Below the pieces are notes generated by a model. That model was not told where the DNA came from. It worked only from the letters and a program-made list of their open reading frames with translations, and searched no databases. Below, in pieces: positions 43,317 to 51,027 of a stretch of DNA of 64,000 nt (position 1 is its first letter; each line of letters begins with the position of its first letter). The stretch is from Bosea sp. ANAM02 (lineage in GTDB: Bacteria > Pseudomonadota > Alphaproteobacteria > Rhizobiales > Beijerinckiaceae): positions 372,001-436,000 of the forward strand of contig NZ_AP022849.1 in NCBI RefSeq assembly GCF_011764485.1. Direction: 5' to 3'. The position numbers and the translations under genes were made by a program.

Positions 43317-43832
43317 GTGTCTCCTCAAGAACTTGAGCGGGCCGGAATTGCTCTCTTCGGGGAGCGCTTCCGGTCCGCTCTTGCGTCGGCCCTCGGCGTT
43401 AGCAAGGGCGCGATCACCAACTGGTTCCAAGGCACACCGATCCCGGGATCGGTCATCGCCGCAATCACCGCCTGGCTCCGCATCAAGGAACTGACTGGCG
43501 AATTGCCGCCCTCATCGCCTGGATCCGACCAGGCCTTCGACCCTTCGTTGACGCAAACCCGTGGGCGAAAACCGAAATATGCCGGTCTGCTCGACCTTCC
43601 GCCTTCGGCTTTGCCCGGGATCGTCATCGACCCCGACATCATGAGCGGCGAGCCGTGCTTCGCCGGAACGCGCATCCCGGTACAGGTCGTTCTCGACAAC
43701 CTCGGTGCGGGGGATTCCGAAGAGGCCATCATGAAGGCCTATCCTTCCTTGCCCAAGGGCTCGGTCACCGCTGCACGAAAATGGGCACGCGAGCTCGGCT
43801 TGGCTGGTGGATCAGCAACTGAAGATCCTTGA
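43317..43832 (+). CDS. HTH-DUF433 fusion protein (171 aa)
   Basis: GTG start 8 nt after the Ro60 stop. N-terminal Cro/CI-like helix-turn-helix (FRSALASALGVSKGAITNWF) joined to a C-terminal DUF433 domain (IVIDPDIMSGEPCFAGTRIP, VQVVLDNLGAGDSEEAIMKA). DUF433 proteins are usually small antitoxins or regulators. Tight spacing with rsr suggests co-transcription; it may control the Ro60-Y RNA unit, but no toxin-like partner is adjacent. Confidence 0.8.
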   Translation: MSPQELERAGIALFGERFRSALASALGVSKGAITNWFQGTPIPGSVIAAITAWLRIKELTGELPPSSPGSDQAFDPSLTQTRGRKPKYAGLLDLPPSALPGIVIDPDIMSGEPCFAGTRIPVQVVLDNLGAGDSEEAIMKAYPSLPKGSVTAARKWARELGLAGGSATEDP

Positions 43833-43883
43833 TACGCGCCAAGCCCGAGCGGATCATGGCGGTCGTTCACTGAAGGATCGACC

Positions 43884-44411
43884 GTGCATCTGCCTGACTG
43901 GATCGAGAAGGACGCGCATTTCAGCTCGCCGCAGCATCGGGTGTGGCTACGCCGGCGGCTGGGCGGACTCTTCGGAAGCGGGCGTCCGCTGGTGATGATC
44001 CTGCACAATCCTTCGACCGCAGGCGTGGATAGCGACGACCCGACATCCCGCCGAGGCATCGGCTTCGCCAATCGGCTCGGCTACAGCGACCTGGTCTTCG
44101 TGAATGCGGCCACAGCGATCGCGACCGACGCGAATGACCTTGTCGATCACCCAGACCCGATCGGCCCGATGGCTGACGAGGCGCTGCACGCAGCCGCGGA
44201 GTTCTGCAGGAAGTTCGAGGGAACGCTCGTCGCGGCATGGGGACAGCCGAAAGGCCGAGCGAAAACCCGGGCGCTGATGCAAAGTCGCTTCGAGCAGATC
44301 CGAGGAATGGGGCTTCCGCTGCACGCGCTGCGCTTGACGGCGAACGGGGCTCCTGAGCACCCTCTCTACCTTCCGTCAGACCTCACTCCTTTTCGCTGGG
44401 AAGCCGAATGA
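43884..44411 (+). CDS. DUF1643 family protein
   Basis: 175 aa. The family hallmark is visible: WLRRRLGGLFGSGRPLVMIL, HNPSTAGVDSDDPTSRRGIG, FVNAATAIATDANDLVDHPD and LVAAWGQPKGR. DUF1643 proteins are widespread small cytoplasmic proteins of unknown biochemical role, often on phages and plasmids. GTG start at 43884 follows AAGGA. It overlaps the GIY-YIG gene by 4 nt. Confidence 0.85.
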   Translation: MHLPDWIEKDAHFSSPQHRVWLRRRLGGLFGSGRPLVMILHNPSTAGVDSDDPTSRRGIGFANRLGYSDLVFVNAATAIATDANDLVDHPDPIGPMADEALHAAAEFCRKFEGTLVAAWGQPKGRAKTRALMQSRFEQIRGMGLPLHALRLTANGAPEHPLYLPSDLTPFRWEAE

Positions 44412-45250
44412 CCGAGCCCTTGTTCGAGGGTGGCCGCGACGATGCCGACCGCTTCCTCGCCACCCAGCGCGGCCTGTACTACGTCTACCTGCTGTGCCGT
44501 CCAGACGGGCGCATCTTCTACGTCGGAAAGGGCACCAAGCGCCGCGCGCTCGAACATGAGGCCGAGGCTCGAAGGCCCCACACGGTGGGCCCCCAGAACC
44601 CCTTTAAGACGAACGTTATTCGCAAGATCCTGAGGCAGGGCGGTGCGATCACATATCGGATCGACTCGATCTATGCCGAGGCTGAACAGCTTCGCTGCCT
44701 CGAACGAGAAGCAGAACTGATCGGCTTGTACAAGCGCCTGCATGAGGGCGGCATTCTGACCAACCTGGCCGGCGGCGTCGGCAATCTTTCAGGCGCTGCT
44801 CCCTTCAGCCTGGAACGGCACGCTGCCACGCTCTCGGGAGAACCCGAAGACAATCCCGAGCGTGCCGTTCTGAACCGCTTTGCGCAGAGCGTCGGCGTCG
44901 TCAAAAGCGTCTATCTCAAGCCCGCTTCCCAGCTTCTGGTTCGCAAAACCCACCCTCATAGCCAGCCTCGCTCGCCGAGCCCTCGCTGCGCCTACGCCCT
45001 GGTCGCCGCGGCTGCAGCGAATGGTGTCGTCCTCAAGCCAGGAGCGATCATCCCGCGATCCTTCGTGTTCCAGGACGTCGAAGGCGTCATCGAGAACGGT
45101 GTGGCTTCCGACCTGGTCAAGGCAGACATGGCGGAGCTCATCTCCGCGCCCGATCCCAGTGACGAGTCCTTCCGACTGAACGAGCGCCAGTTCAATGCGC
45201 TGGTGAGTCTGTACGGACGCGAGAAGCTTAGTGCCCTCGGTCTGCTGTAG
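44408..45250 (+). CDS. GIY-YIG nuclease domain protein (280 aa)
   Basis: N-terminal GIY-YIG domain of the LEM-3 type: GLYYVYLLCRPDGRIFYVGK, GTKRRALEHE, NVIRKILRQGG and REAELIGLYKRL, which supply the Tyr pair, Arg and Glu of the active site. A segment LTNLAGGVGNLSG follows, then a C-terminal domain of about 150 aa without known match. It is coupled to the DUF1643 gene by ATGA overlap. Such domains cut DNA or RNA; substrate here is unknown. Confidence 0.85.
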   Translation: MTEPLFEGGRDDADRFLATQRGLYYVYLLCRPDGRIFYVGKGTKRRALEHEAEARRPHTVGPQNPFKTNVIRKILRQGGAITYRIDSIYAEAEQLRCLEREAELIGLYKRLHEGGILTNLAGGVGNLSGAAPFSLERHAATLSGEPEDNPERAVLNRFAQSVGVVKSVYLKPASQLLVRKTHPHSQPRSPSPRCAYALVAAAAANGVVLKPGAIIPRSFVFQDVEGVIENGVASDLVKADMAELISAPDPSDESFRLNERQFNALVSLYGREKLSALGLL

Positions 45251-45258
45251 GGAATTCA

Positions 45259-45287
45259 TTCCCGCCGGCATGAACCGCCGGCGGGAA
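45259..45287. terminator. Hairpin between convergent genes
   Basis: TTCCCGCCGGC (45259-45269), loop ATGAACC, GCCGGCGGGAA (45277-45287): a perfect 11-bp GC-rich stem between the stops at 45250 (plus) and 45293 (minus). No strong T-run, but location and stability suit a shared terminator. Confidence 0.65.
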
Positions 45288-45292
45288 CATGG

Positions 45293-45670
45293 TCAGGCGG
45301 CGGTTCGGGCGACGATGAAGGCCTTCTTTGCCGCCTCAGAGGCAGCAGCTCGATCCGGCCAGGCTCGCTCGAAAGCCTGCTCGCAAGCATCGAAGACATG
45401 GGCAGATACGCGGCCGCCTCCCGGCCCGAGCAGGAACTCGTCTTCGAACTCCCTCCATGCCTCGCGCTTGCGCTCTGCTTCAGCCTCCTCAGCCCGCCTT
45501 GCCCCGTCGCAGGCGGCAATGCCGGCCCTGAAGCCCTCTGCGAATCCTGCAACGTCATTAGGGCTGTGCGGCCGACGCTTGCACGCCGGGCACATACGAC
45601 ACACCTCAGCGCGGCTCTGGAGGACGGAGGAGGCGTCAGCCCCCTCCGCGGGTGCGCAACCCGGCTTCAC
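45293..45670 (-). CDS. Hypothetical protein with CxxC motif (125 aa)
   Basis: N-terminal CRMCPACKRRPH looks like a small zinc-binding knuckle; the rest is helical and highly charged (AEEAEAERKREAWREFEDEF). Start ATG 45670 overlaps the stop of the HD-domain gene, so the two are coupled. Resembles small accessory plasmid/phage proteins; function unknown. Confidence 0.7.
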   Translation of the reverse strand: MKPGCAPAEGADASSVLQSRAEVCRMCPACKRRPHSPNDVAGFAEGFRAGIAACDGARRAEEAEAERKREAWREFEDEFLLGPGGGRVSAHVFDACEQAFERAWPDRAAASEAAKKAFIVARTAA

Positions 45671-46257
45671 GCCGCGAGCCTCTTCAGGATCGCCTTTCCT
45701 CGGCGATCGATGTTTTTGATCTTTGCCTTGGCTGAATCGCTCTCCAGTCCACCGAAAAGGCCAGCATTGGCATGGACCTCACTCAAGCCTGCGAGGAGCA
45801 GCGCGATCGCCTGAGGACGCTTCGCAAACGCTTCCACGCCGATATCCTTGAGGAGGTGGATCTCCATATCGAGTGCCATCAATTCGGCCACCTCAGGATC
45901 ACCACCAATGGCGAGCCAAATGTCCCGGCTCGCTTCAGCATGCCCAGGAAACCGGACGCGGCCGTCTTCGTCGACGGTTCTCGTGGTGATTTTTCCGGCG
46001 TCGTGGTACCGAAGGTATGTCCTCATCATGTCGTCCGGCAAAAGACGCTTCAGGATGATCGGATCATAGATCCATTCGGGCATTCGCCATTCGCTGGTGA
46101 GTGGCGCCCCATCCCTGATGTGGCCGATAAGCTCAAGGTATCGAGCTTCGACCATTTCACCATGCGCCAAAACGCTCAGACCGGGCATCTGATCACACAA
46201 GCGCATCTGTTCCAGGAGAGAGACGCACGGCACGGACTGGTTCTGCAACTGGTTCAT
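45667..46257 (-). CDS. HD-domain protein (196 aa)
   Basis: Contains the metal-binding pattern of HD phosphohydrolases: YLRYHDAGKITTRTVDEDGR, FPGHAEASRDIW and ALDMEIHLLKD, i.e. H-D ... H ... D/H in the order seen in the HD part of tRNA nucleotidyltransferase-like and small HD proteins. ATG 46257 is chosen because AAGGGAG lies 6 nt before it; 46263 is an alternative. It lies 12 nt after the Pth2-like gene, in an order tRNA, pth2, HD, CxxC. Substrate unknown; a nucleotide or RNA end is possible. Confidence 0.72.
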   Translation of the reverse strand: MNQLQNQSVPCVSLLEQMRLCDQMPGLSVLAHGEMVEARYLELIGHIRDGAPLTSEWRMPEWIYDPIILKRLLPDDMMRTYLRYHDAGKITTRTVDEDGRVRFPGHAEASRDIWLAIGGDPEVAELMALDMEIHLLKDIGVEAFAKRPQAIALLLAGLSEVHANAGLFGGLESDSAKAKIKNIDRRGKAILKRLAA

Positions 46258-46269
46258 GTTCATCTCCCT

Positions 46270-46596
46270 TCAAACGACCTGAAAGCGCTTCAGAAGCGGG
46301 CGCAGCTCTTTCTTCGAGCCGAAAATCCCGAGTGCAGTCGCGATGGGAGACCCATCGAAGAACGGCGGCAGGACGTGATCGCGATCGATGATGAGAGCGT
46401 GCGGGACACCGGCTTCCTCGCATTCGCGCCGTGCGCGTTCGAGAGCAGCCAGGTTCTTCGCTTTGATGGTGACTTTCGAACCACCAGCGCCTTCCCGCCT
46501 GTAGCGGAGCGCGAGATCGGGGTTCTGGTCGTATGCTGCCCACAGCGCGTCGGTGTAGGCGTGGCCGGCCTGGGAACTCAGCTTCCCTGTCGGCAT
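46270..46596 (-). CDS. Pth2-type peptidyl-tRNA hydrolase, N-terminus out of frame
   Basis: Residues MPTGKLSSQAGHAYTDALWA, GGSKVTIKAKNLAALERARR, EAGVPHALIIDRDH and TALGIFG match the Pth2/Bit1 family, which frees tRNA from stalled peptidyl-tRNA. Codons upstream of 46596 continue the family's first strand (KLYIYALVRADLQ) in frame to about 46692 but have no ATG, GTG or TTG. The only well-placed start (ATG 46702, AAAGGAG upstream) reads MTMISH and stops at TGA in another frame. Thus the gene is frame-disrupted, uses a rare start such as ATT, or is read through by +1 shifting. Confidence 0.7.
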   Translation of the reverse strand: MPTGKLSSQAGHAYTDALWAAYDQNPDLALRYRREGAGGSKVTIKAKNLAALERARRECEEAGVPHALIIDRDHVLPPFFDGSPIATALGIFGSKKELRPLLKRFQVV

Positions 46597-46725
46597 CTGG
46601 AGATCTGCGCGAACCAGCGCGTAGATGTAGAGTTTGTCGTCATTTTCCGTCTTTTCGACGGTGCGGCCGACCCGCGGCAGGTCAATGCGAGATCATGGTC
46701 ATGGAAAACTCCTTTGAGTTGACGG

Positions 46726-46800
46726 TGCACCGCAGGGGAATTGAACCCCTGCCCCCGAGGTCATTACTCTCGGTGCTCTGGACCGCTAAGCTAGCGGTGC
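46726..46800 (-). tRNA. tRNA gene with unusual anticodon arm (apparent anticodon AAT)
   Basis: Read on the minus strand: acceptor stem GCACCGC/GCGGTGC (7 perfect pairs), D-arm GCTT-AGCGGTCCA-GAGC, T-arm AGGGG-TTCAATT-CCCCT, discriminator A, then CCG, so CCA is not encoded in full. The anticodon arm is CCGAG-AGTAATGAC-CTCGG: a 9-nt loop, or a 7-nt loop GTAATGA under an A-C mismatch. With U33 in place the anticodon reads AAT (codon ATT, Ile), which is rare in bacteria. The variable loop is short, so it is not tRNA-Ser. It ends 24 nt before the Pth2 leader, same strand. Confidence 0.72.
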
Positions 46801-46894
46801 TTCCGTGACCACGAAGCTGGAGCCTGTGCGACGAAGAATCAAGAGGGTGATTCAATGAATCGGTGGATCGTCCTTAATGCACGATAGATTCGAC

Positions 46895-47323
46895 CTACCA
46901 GTCCCACCCTGGCTCTCGTCGGCGGGGTGCCGGCAGCAGTTCTTCGAGGGTGGGCCTCAAGGTCTCATTGTACGCGTGCCTCGCGCCGCGTTCGGCGGCC
47001 TCTCGGTAGCCGGCACCAACGACATAAATTCGATCCACAAAAAACAGGGCCTTCGCGGAACAAAGCCCGAGATAGCGCGCCCTGAGGATCAAGAGGGCGG
47101 CGTCATGCGCAGCTTTGTTCGCCAGCGTCTTGATCCTCTGCGAAGGTGTCGATTTGAGGAAGCGAAGAGCTTTCTGCAGATCGTCATCCGACATCGTCAT
47201 CAGGTCGGATAGCCCACCCCTAGATATCGAAAACGCCGCATCATACCGCTCCCCTACAAGGAGTTCCGACAGCTCGTCAGCGATTGCTTGCACCTCCGAC
47301 GGGTACGGCCCAAGGTTAGGCAT
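46895..47323 (-). CDS. Hypothetical protein (142 aa)
   Basis: Start taken at ATG 47323 (MPNLGPYPSEVQ). Helical soluble protein with IADELSELLVGERYDAAFSI, DLQKALRFLKSTPSQRIKTL and a basic C-terminus ending EPGWDW. No family recognised. It lies upstream of the tRNA on the same strand, with 95 nt between them. Confidence 0.68.
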   Translation of the reverse strand: MPNLGPYPSEVQAIADELSELLVGERYDAAFSISRGGLSDLMTMSDDDLQKALRFLKSTPSQRIKTLANKAAHDAALLILRARYLGLCSAKALFFVDRIYVVGAGYREAAERGARHAYNETLRPTLEELLPAPRRREPGWDW

Positions 47324-47446
47324 TGAGGTCGAATCCTTTTCTCGAAGCAGCCGCGTGGATCGCAACAGCCGTAATCCAGGTTGTCAATTTCGAGCAGTCG
47401 ACCGAGGCTAACGTCGAAGCCACATTCGAGCATACCGAGAACCCCG

Positions 47447-47881
47447 ATGAAGACCGTCCTAGAGACCAACGCCGGCCGCTGGGTCGAACTCAAAACCGAA
47501 GCGGATGGCTTCTACGTTCAGCAAACCGGAGAGACGGCGATCGGCGTGTTCTTTCAGCGCGAATTGCTGGATCGCGCAGCTGACGAGACCCGGGCCAGCA
47601 AGCCTGTTCGATTCTTCGCGCTGGAGCAGCTCGTCGATGGCGCCACGGCGTTCCCGGTCATGCTGGCTGCCGACGCTCACGAGAATCCGCCGCTCTACAA
47701 GGGCTTCCAGAACACGCTGATCACAGGCTTCCAAAATCGCAACCCGTTCCCTGCCTATGGGGAAGAAATCGAGGCCCTCGCGTCCGAGATCGGCGTCGCA
47801 TTGACACCGGACCATTATCCGTACCGGTCCCATGAGATCGAGCCGCTCGAACGTGACGATGCTGCGGGGCCTCGCCCATGA
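47447..47881 (+). CDS. Hypothetical protein (144 aa)
   Basis: ATG 47447 (MKTVLETNAGRWVELKTE) is chosen; earlier codons are not protein-like. Acidic, mixed alpha/beta protein (FFALEQLVDGATAFPVMLAA, GEEIEALASEIGVALTPDHY). Coupled to the next gene by ATGA overlap. No family recognised. Confidence 0.7.
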   Translation: MKTVLETNAGRWVELKTEADGFYVQQTGETAIGVFFQRELLDRAADETRASKPVRFFALEQLVDGATAFPVMLAADAHENPPLYKGFQNTLITGFQNRNPFPAYGEEIEALASEIGVALTPDHYPYRSHEIEPLERDDAAGPRP

Positions 47882-48348
47882 GCAGCCCAGCCGAGCAACT
47901 CACAAAGGCGATCGAGACAGTCCGCGACCGCCTCCTGGCCGAAGGCGTCGAGAGCGTCCAGGCGATTAACGCCGGGCGCTGCGGCTGCGTCGTCAGTGAC
48001 GTTGCCGAAGAGCTGGGCGGGCTCGACGCGTTTTACCAGCTCGGCATGTCTGAGTTGGGCATCGATCAGCTGATGCTGCACTCCGAGGACGAGGCCTGCG
48101 GCTTCGATCGCGCGCTGATCAAAACGCACTGGCCCGGCATCCAGCCACCCGAGGGCATGGACTGGGATGACCTCGACGCCGTCGCATCTCACTGCAACTT
48201 CGACGCCGGCACGCACGAGTGGATCGTCTTCGAAGGCAAACATCACGACGCCGAATCCCCAAATGGCGTCCTAAATCTTTGGGATCTCCCATTTTTCCGC
48301 CGTTGCGTAGACGGCTGGCAGGCCTCGCTGGCACCGACCCGGCGCTAG
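47878..48348 (+). CDS. Hypothetical protein (156 aa)
   Basis: Overlaps the preceding gene by 4 nt. Soluble, acidic protein with EQLTKAIETVRDRLLAEGVE, GRCGCVVSDVAEELGGLD and NLWDLPFFRRCVDGWQ. No family recognised. Its end overlaps by 4 nt the 3' end of the opposite-strand gene 48345-48758. Confidence 0.72.
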   Translation: MSSPAEQLTKAIETVRDRLLAEGVESVQAINAGRCGCVVSDVAEELGGLDAFYQLGMSELGIDQLMLHSEDEACGFDRALIKTHWPGIQPPEGMDWDDLDAVASHCNFDAGTHEWIVFEGKHHDAESPNGVLNLWDLPFFRRCVDGWQASLAPTRR

Positions 48349-48758
48349 CGCCTAGACCGCCCGAAGCCGTACCAGGGAGCCAGCGTTATCGCACCCTGGT
48401 ACGGCTTGAACACCGCACCGAAGCTGAATGTGCCCGCGTGTCCGCGGAACCCGAGCAGCTCGCCGGCCATCGCGAATTCGATATCCGCACCTCGGGCCAG
48501 GAACATCTCGCTCGGGCGCCCGGCATCGAGATGCCGAACTGAACGCATCGCCTGGTCGAGATCGACCGGTCGATCGAGCGCATCAACGGCGAGATGCACC
48601 ACCCCACCGCTCAGAGTGACGCGAAATGAACTCCCGACTCCGTTTGGAGAGGAGACGGTCGCGCTCCATTCGTCTCCAGCGCGCGCAATCCGAACATCAG
48701 CTCCCGAGAAGCGCGGGAGGCGATTGGGCTCGATTCGAGAGGGATCTATATGATGCAT
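48345..48758 (-). CDS. Hypothetical protein (137 aa)
   Basis: Beta-rich small protein (WSATVSSPNGVGSSFRVTLS, FLARGADIEFAMAGELLGFR) ending TLAPWYGFGRSRR. No signal or membrane segment. A perfect 14-bp inverted repeat (48364-48407) lies in its last codons and may serve as terminator for the convergent gene. Family unknown. Confidence 0.65.
   Translation of the reverse strand: MHHIDPSRIEPNRLPRFSGADVRIARAGDEWSATVSSPNGVGSSFRVTLSGGVVHLAVDALDRPVDLDQAMRSVRHLDAGRPSEMFLARGADIEFAMAGELLGFRGHAGTFSFGAVFKPYQGAITLAPWYGFGRSRR
48364..48407 (+). terminator. 14-bp perfect inverted repeat inside the 3' end of an opposing gene
   Basis: AAGCCGTACCAGGG (48364-48377) and CCCTGGTACGGCTT (48394-48407) pair perfectly with a 16-nt loop, starting 16 nt after the plus-strand stop at 48348. 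It lies within the coding end of the minus-strand gene (codons for KPYQG and PWYGF). No T-run follows. Confidence 0.45.
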
Positions 48759-48831
48759 GGCGCCGAAAGTGTGCGGCGCAACAAAGGCCGATACAAGATC
48801 CGGTGACTAATCCTTCTGCGGCCCGGCAATC

Positions 48832-49107
48832 TTACGATGCCGATGTGTGGGGCGCGCTTCCCTCGTCAGCGTTAGAAAGGCTCAGCAGAAACGCCTCGAA
48901 GCATTTCGGGTGGAAGTGGTCGCGCTTCCATTCCCCATTCACGTCGTAGCGGAAGGCGGTCGTCCCCTTCGGCTTCCCGCATTTGGCACAGACACGCGCC
49001 TTGAACCGCCCGCCGCCGGTGGCGGTCCCGGGCGCTTTAGGGGGCAAACCCATTCCCCAAGGCCTCGTCACTTTGCGGAAGCGGTGGCGGATCGCCTTCG
49101 ATGCCAT
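48832..49107 (-). CDS. Small zinc-knuckle-like protein (91 aa)
   Basis: Basic N-terminus and a likely zinc site: VCAKCGKPKGTTAFRYDVNG followed by DHFHPKCFEAFLL (C-x2-C ... H-x-H-x2-C). The other frames in this stretch lack such organisation. It overlaps the next minus-strand gene by about 70 nt. Function unknown; nucleic-acid binding is plausible. Confidence 0.65.
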   Translation of the reverse strand: MASKAIRHRFRKVTRPWGMGLPPKAPGTATGGGRFKARVCAKCGKPKGTTAFRYDVNGEWKRDHFHPKCFEAFLLSLSNADEGSAPHTSAS

Positions 49108-49321
49108 TTGCCTTCCGAAGCTTCACGGCGAGCTTGTGCGCCTTGCCGAGCGCATCAGCCCTGCTGGTGGCGGACTGCCGCTTCTCAGGGCTCCAGACAC
49201 CGTCGGCGACAGTTCCGCCACCCAGGACCTCATAGCTGCCAGAGCGGGCGCCAATCGCCGGCTTAGTCCACTCTGCGACGACGCGAACCGCCGGGTCGGT
49301 CCAGATTACGAGGCTGCCCAT
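49037..49321 (-). CDS. Small hypothetical protein (94 aa)
   Basis: Start ATG 49321 (MGSLVIWTDPAVRVVAEWTK). Contains GSYEVLGGGTVADGVWSPEK and a basic helix (ALGKAHKLAVKLRKANG). The 3' part overlaps the zinc-knuckle gene, so one of the two may be mis-framed, but both read as protein. No family recognised. Confidence 0.55.
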   Translation of the reverse strand: MGSLVIWTDPAVRVVAEWTKPAIGARSGSYEVLGGGTVADGVWSPEKRQSATSRADALGKAHKLAVKLRKANGIEGDPPPLPQSDEALGNGFAP

Positions 49322-49415
49322 GGTCACTCCTGTTCGTCCACACTTTCGGCTGGACGGAGGCGAGGCACAAGGCCGTCCGCCAACCGAGCGAGAGCCGGGT
49401 CGGCGGCGGCGAGGT

Positions 49416-50717
49416 TCAGACTGCCTTCTCGATGCGCGTCAGACCGCGCATATACGGGACGAGCACCTCCGGCACAGTGATCGAGCCATCAGCGTTCTGA
49501 TAGTTCTCCATCACGGCGATCAGCGCGCGCCCGACTGCGGTGCCGGAGCCGTTGAGGGTGTGCACGAAGCGCGGCACGCCGCCCTCTGCAGGACGATAGC
49601 GAGCATTCATCCGGCGCGCCTGGAACTCTCCGCAAACGGAAACAGACGAAATCTCGCGATAGGCCCGCTGCCCTGGCATCCAGACCTCGACATCAAAGGT
49701 CATCTGCGAGGCGAACCCCATGTCACCGGAGCACAACGTCATGACACGATAGTGCAGGTCGAGCTTCTTCAGCACCGCTTCCGCACCGGCGAGCATGCGC
49801 TCGTGTTCCTCACGCGCCTTCTCCGGAGCCGTGATCGAGACGAGTTCGACCTTCTCGAATTGATGCTGCCGCAGCATGCCGCGAACGTCACGGCCGGCCG
49901 ATCCAGCTTCGGCCCTGAAGCACGGCGTCAACGCGGTGAAACGCAGCGGCAGCTCTTCCTCGTCGAGGATTGCATCCCTGACCAGATTGGTGAGAGGGAC
50001 CTCGGCCGTCGGGATGAGCCAATGATCGTCGCCGGCCCGGAACTGGTCATCCCTAAATTTCGGAAGCTGAGCCGTTCCGAACATCGCGTTATCGCGCACG
50101 AGAAGCGGCGGGTTCACCTCCGTGAAGCCGTGCTCCTCGGTGTGCGTGTCGAGCATGAACTGTCCGATCGCGCGGCTCAACCGAGCAATCTGGCTCTGAA
50201 GCAACACGAAGCGAGATCCGGAGAGCTTGGCCGCCCTCTCGAAATCCATCTGCCCGAGCGCTTCGCCCAGCTCGAAATGCTGTTTCGGATCGACAACGCC
50301 TACGAGCAGACCGCGCTCTTCCGGTCTCACGCCGTGAACGTGACGGACGACATTGTCCTTCTCGTCGTCGCCATCCGGCACGTCGTCGAAGGGCATGTTC
50401 GGGATCGCTGCGAGCTTCTCGTCGAGCACGTCCTTGGCGGCCTTTTCCTCAGCCTCCAGCTGTGGCTGCTGCTTCTTGAGTTCGGCGACCTCGGCCTTCA
50501 GCTTCTCAGCCAGGTCAAGATCCTTAGCGGCCATCGCCCGGCCGATCTCGCCAGAGAGCGCATTGCGTCGCTCCCGAGCTTGTTCGGCTTTGCCAATCGA
50601 GGAGCGGCGAGCATCATCGAGTTCGAGCAGCGAGGACGACAGCGGCGCCAGGCCCCGTCGCATCAAGCTCCTGTCGAACGCGTAAGCGTTCGCGCGAATC
50701 CATCGAATATCGTACAT
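49416..50717 (-). CDS. serS: Seryl-tRNA synthetase
   Basis: 433-aa class II synthetase that charges tRNA-Ser. The N-terminal coiled-coil tRNA-binding arm is at about 30-110 ([20 protein letters not shown]), motif 2 is [20 protein letters not shown], and motif 3 includes [19 protein letters not shown]. The segment [20 protein letters not shown] has Val where a Cys is common (EISSCS). ATG 50717 ([18 protein letters not shown]) is the standard start; the frame to 50933 is not. A plasmid copy would normally be additional to the chromosomal gene, which can give resistance to a SerRS-directed antibiotic. Confidence 0.93.
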   Translation of the reverse strand: MYDIRWIRANAYAFDRSLMRRGLAPLSSSLLELDDARRSSIGKAEQARERRNALSGEIGRAMAAKDLDLAEKLKAEVAELKKQQPQLEAEEKAAKDVLDEKLAAIPNMPFDDVPDGDDEKDNVVRHVHGVRPEERGLLVGVVDPKQHFELGEALGQMDFERAAKLSGSRFVLLQSQIARLSRAIGQFMLDTHTEEHGFTEVNPPLLVRDNAMFGTAQLPKFRDDQFRAGDDHWLIPTAEVPLTNLVRDAILDEEELPLRFTALTPCFRAEAGSAGRDVRGMLRQHQFEKVELVSITAPEKAREEHERMLAGAEAVLKKLDLHYRVMTLCSGDMGFASQMTFDVEVWMPGQRAYREISSVSVCGEFQARRMNARYRPAEGGVPRFVHTLNGSGTAVGRALIAVMENYQNADGSITVPEVLVPYMRGLTRIEKAV

Positions 50718-51027
50718 GGCTCGACCACTAAGTCGCTGCGGAATGCAGCCTGACCGGTCTAGGATGCACGATCCGCGGGTGCAAACGGATTGCGACTGCG
50801 ATCCACCAAGATCTCGGTCTCGAATCCGCCGATCGCCGGGCTTGAAGAAGGATCTGTTAATCCATCCACTTCGGTTGTTGGTTTGAACAATCGTCGCGAG
50901 CCAATCAAGAAGCGCTGGGATCATTCGGAACACCGAGGAACGCCGCGCGCAGGGGGCAGTTCACCCCTTCTCACAGGAATGCTGGCCGGCGATTGTTTGT
51001 TAGCGCTCTACGAGTCAAAATAGCGCC
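50718..51027. other. Divergent intergenic region before serS
   Basis: 310 nt between the serS start and the plus-strand gene at 51028. It must hold both promoters. I see no tRNA-like, T-box-like or long hairpin structure and no convincing reading frame. Confidence 0.4.

Noticed and set aside
46684..46702. Proven prfB-like programmed frameshift
   Set aside because: CAT TGA C has the UGA-C part but the CAU-tRNA cannot re-pair well with AUU; no internal Shine-Dalgarno at the needed spacing. Kept only as an open question.
45772..46722. Long plus-strand frame opposite the HD and Pth2-like genes
   Set aside because: It mirrors the codon structure of the two minus-strand genes, whose products have recognisable families; the plus frame has no domain and poor composition.
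49320..50753. Long plus-strand frame opposite serS
   Set aside because: Antisense shadow of a clear seryl-tRNA synthetase; no ribosome-binding site or family.
50718..51027. T-box or tRNA-like leader before serS
   Set aside because: No specifier-loop or antiterminator-like pairing seen; T-boxes are also rare in Alphaproteobacteria.
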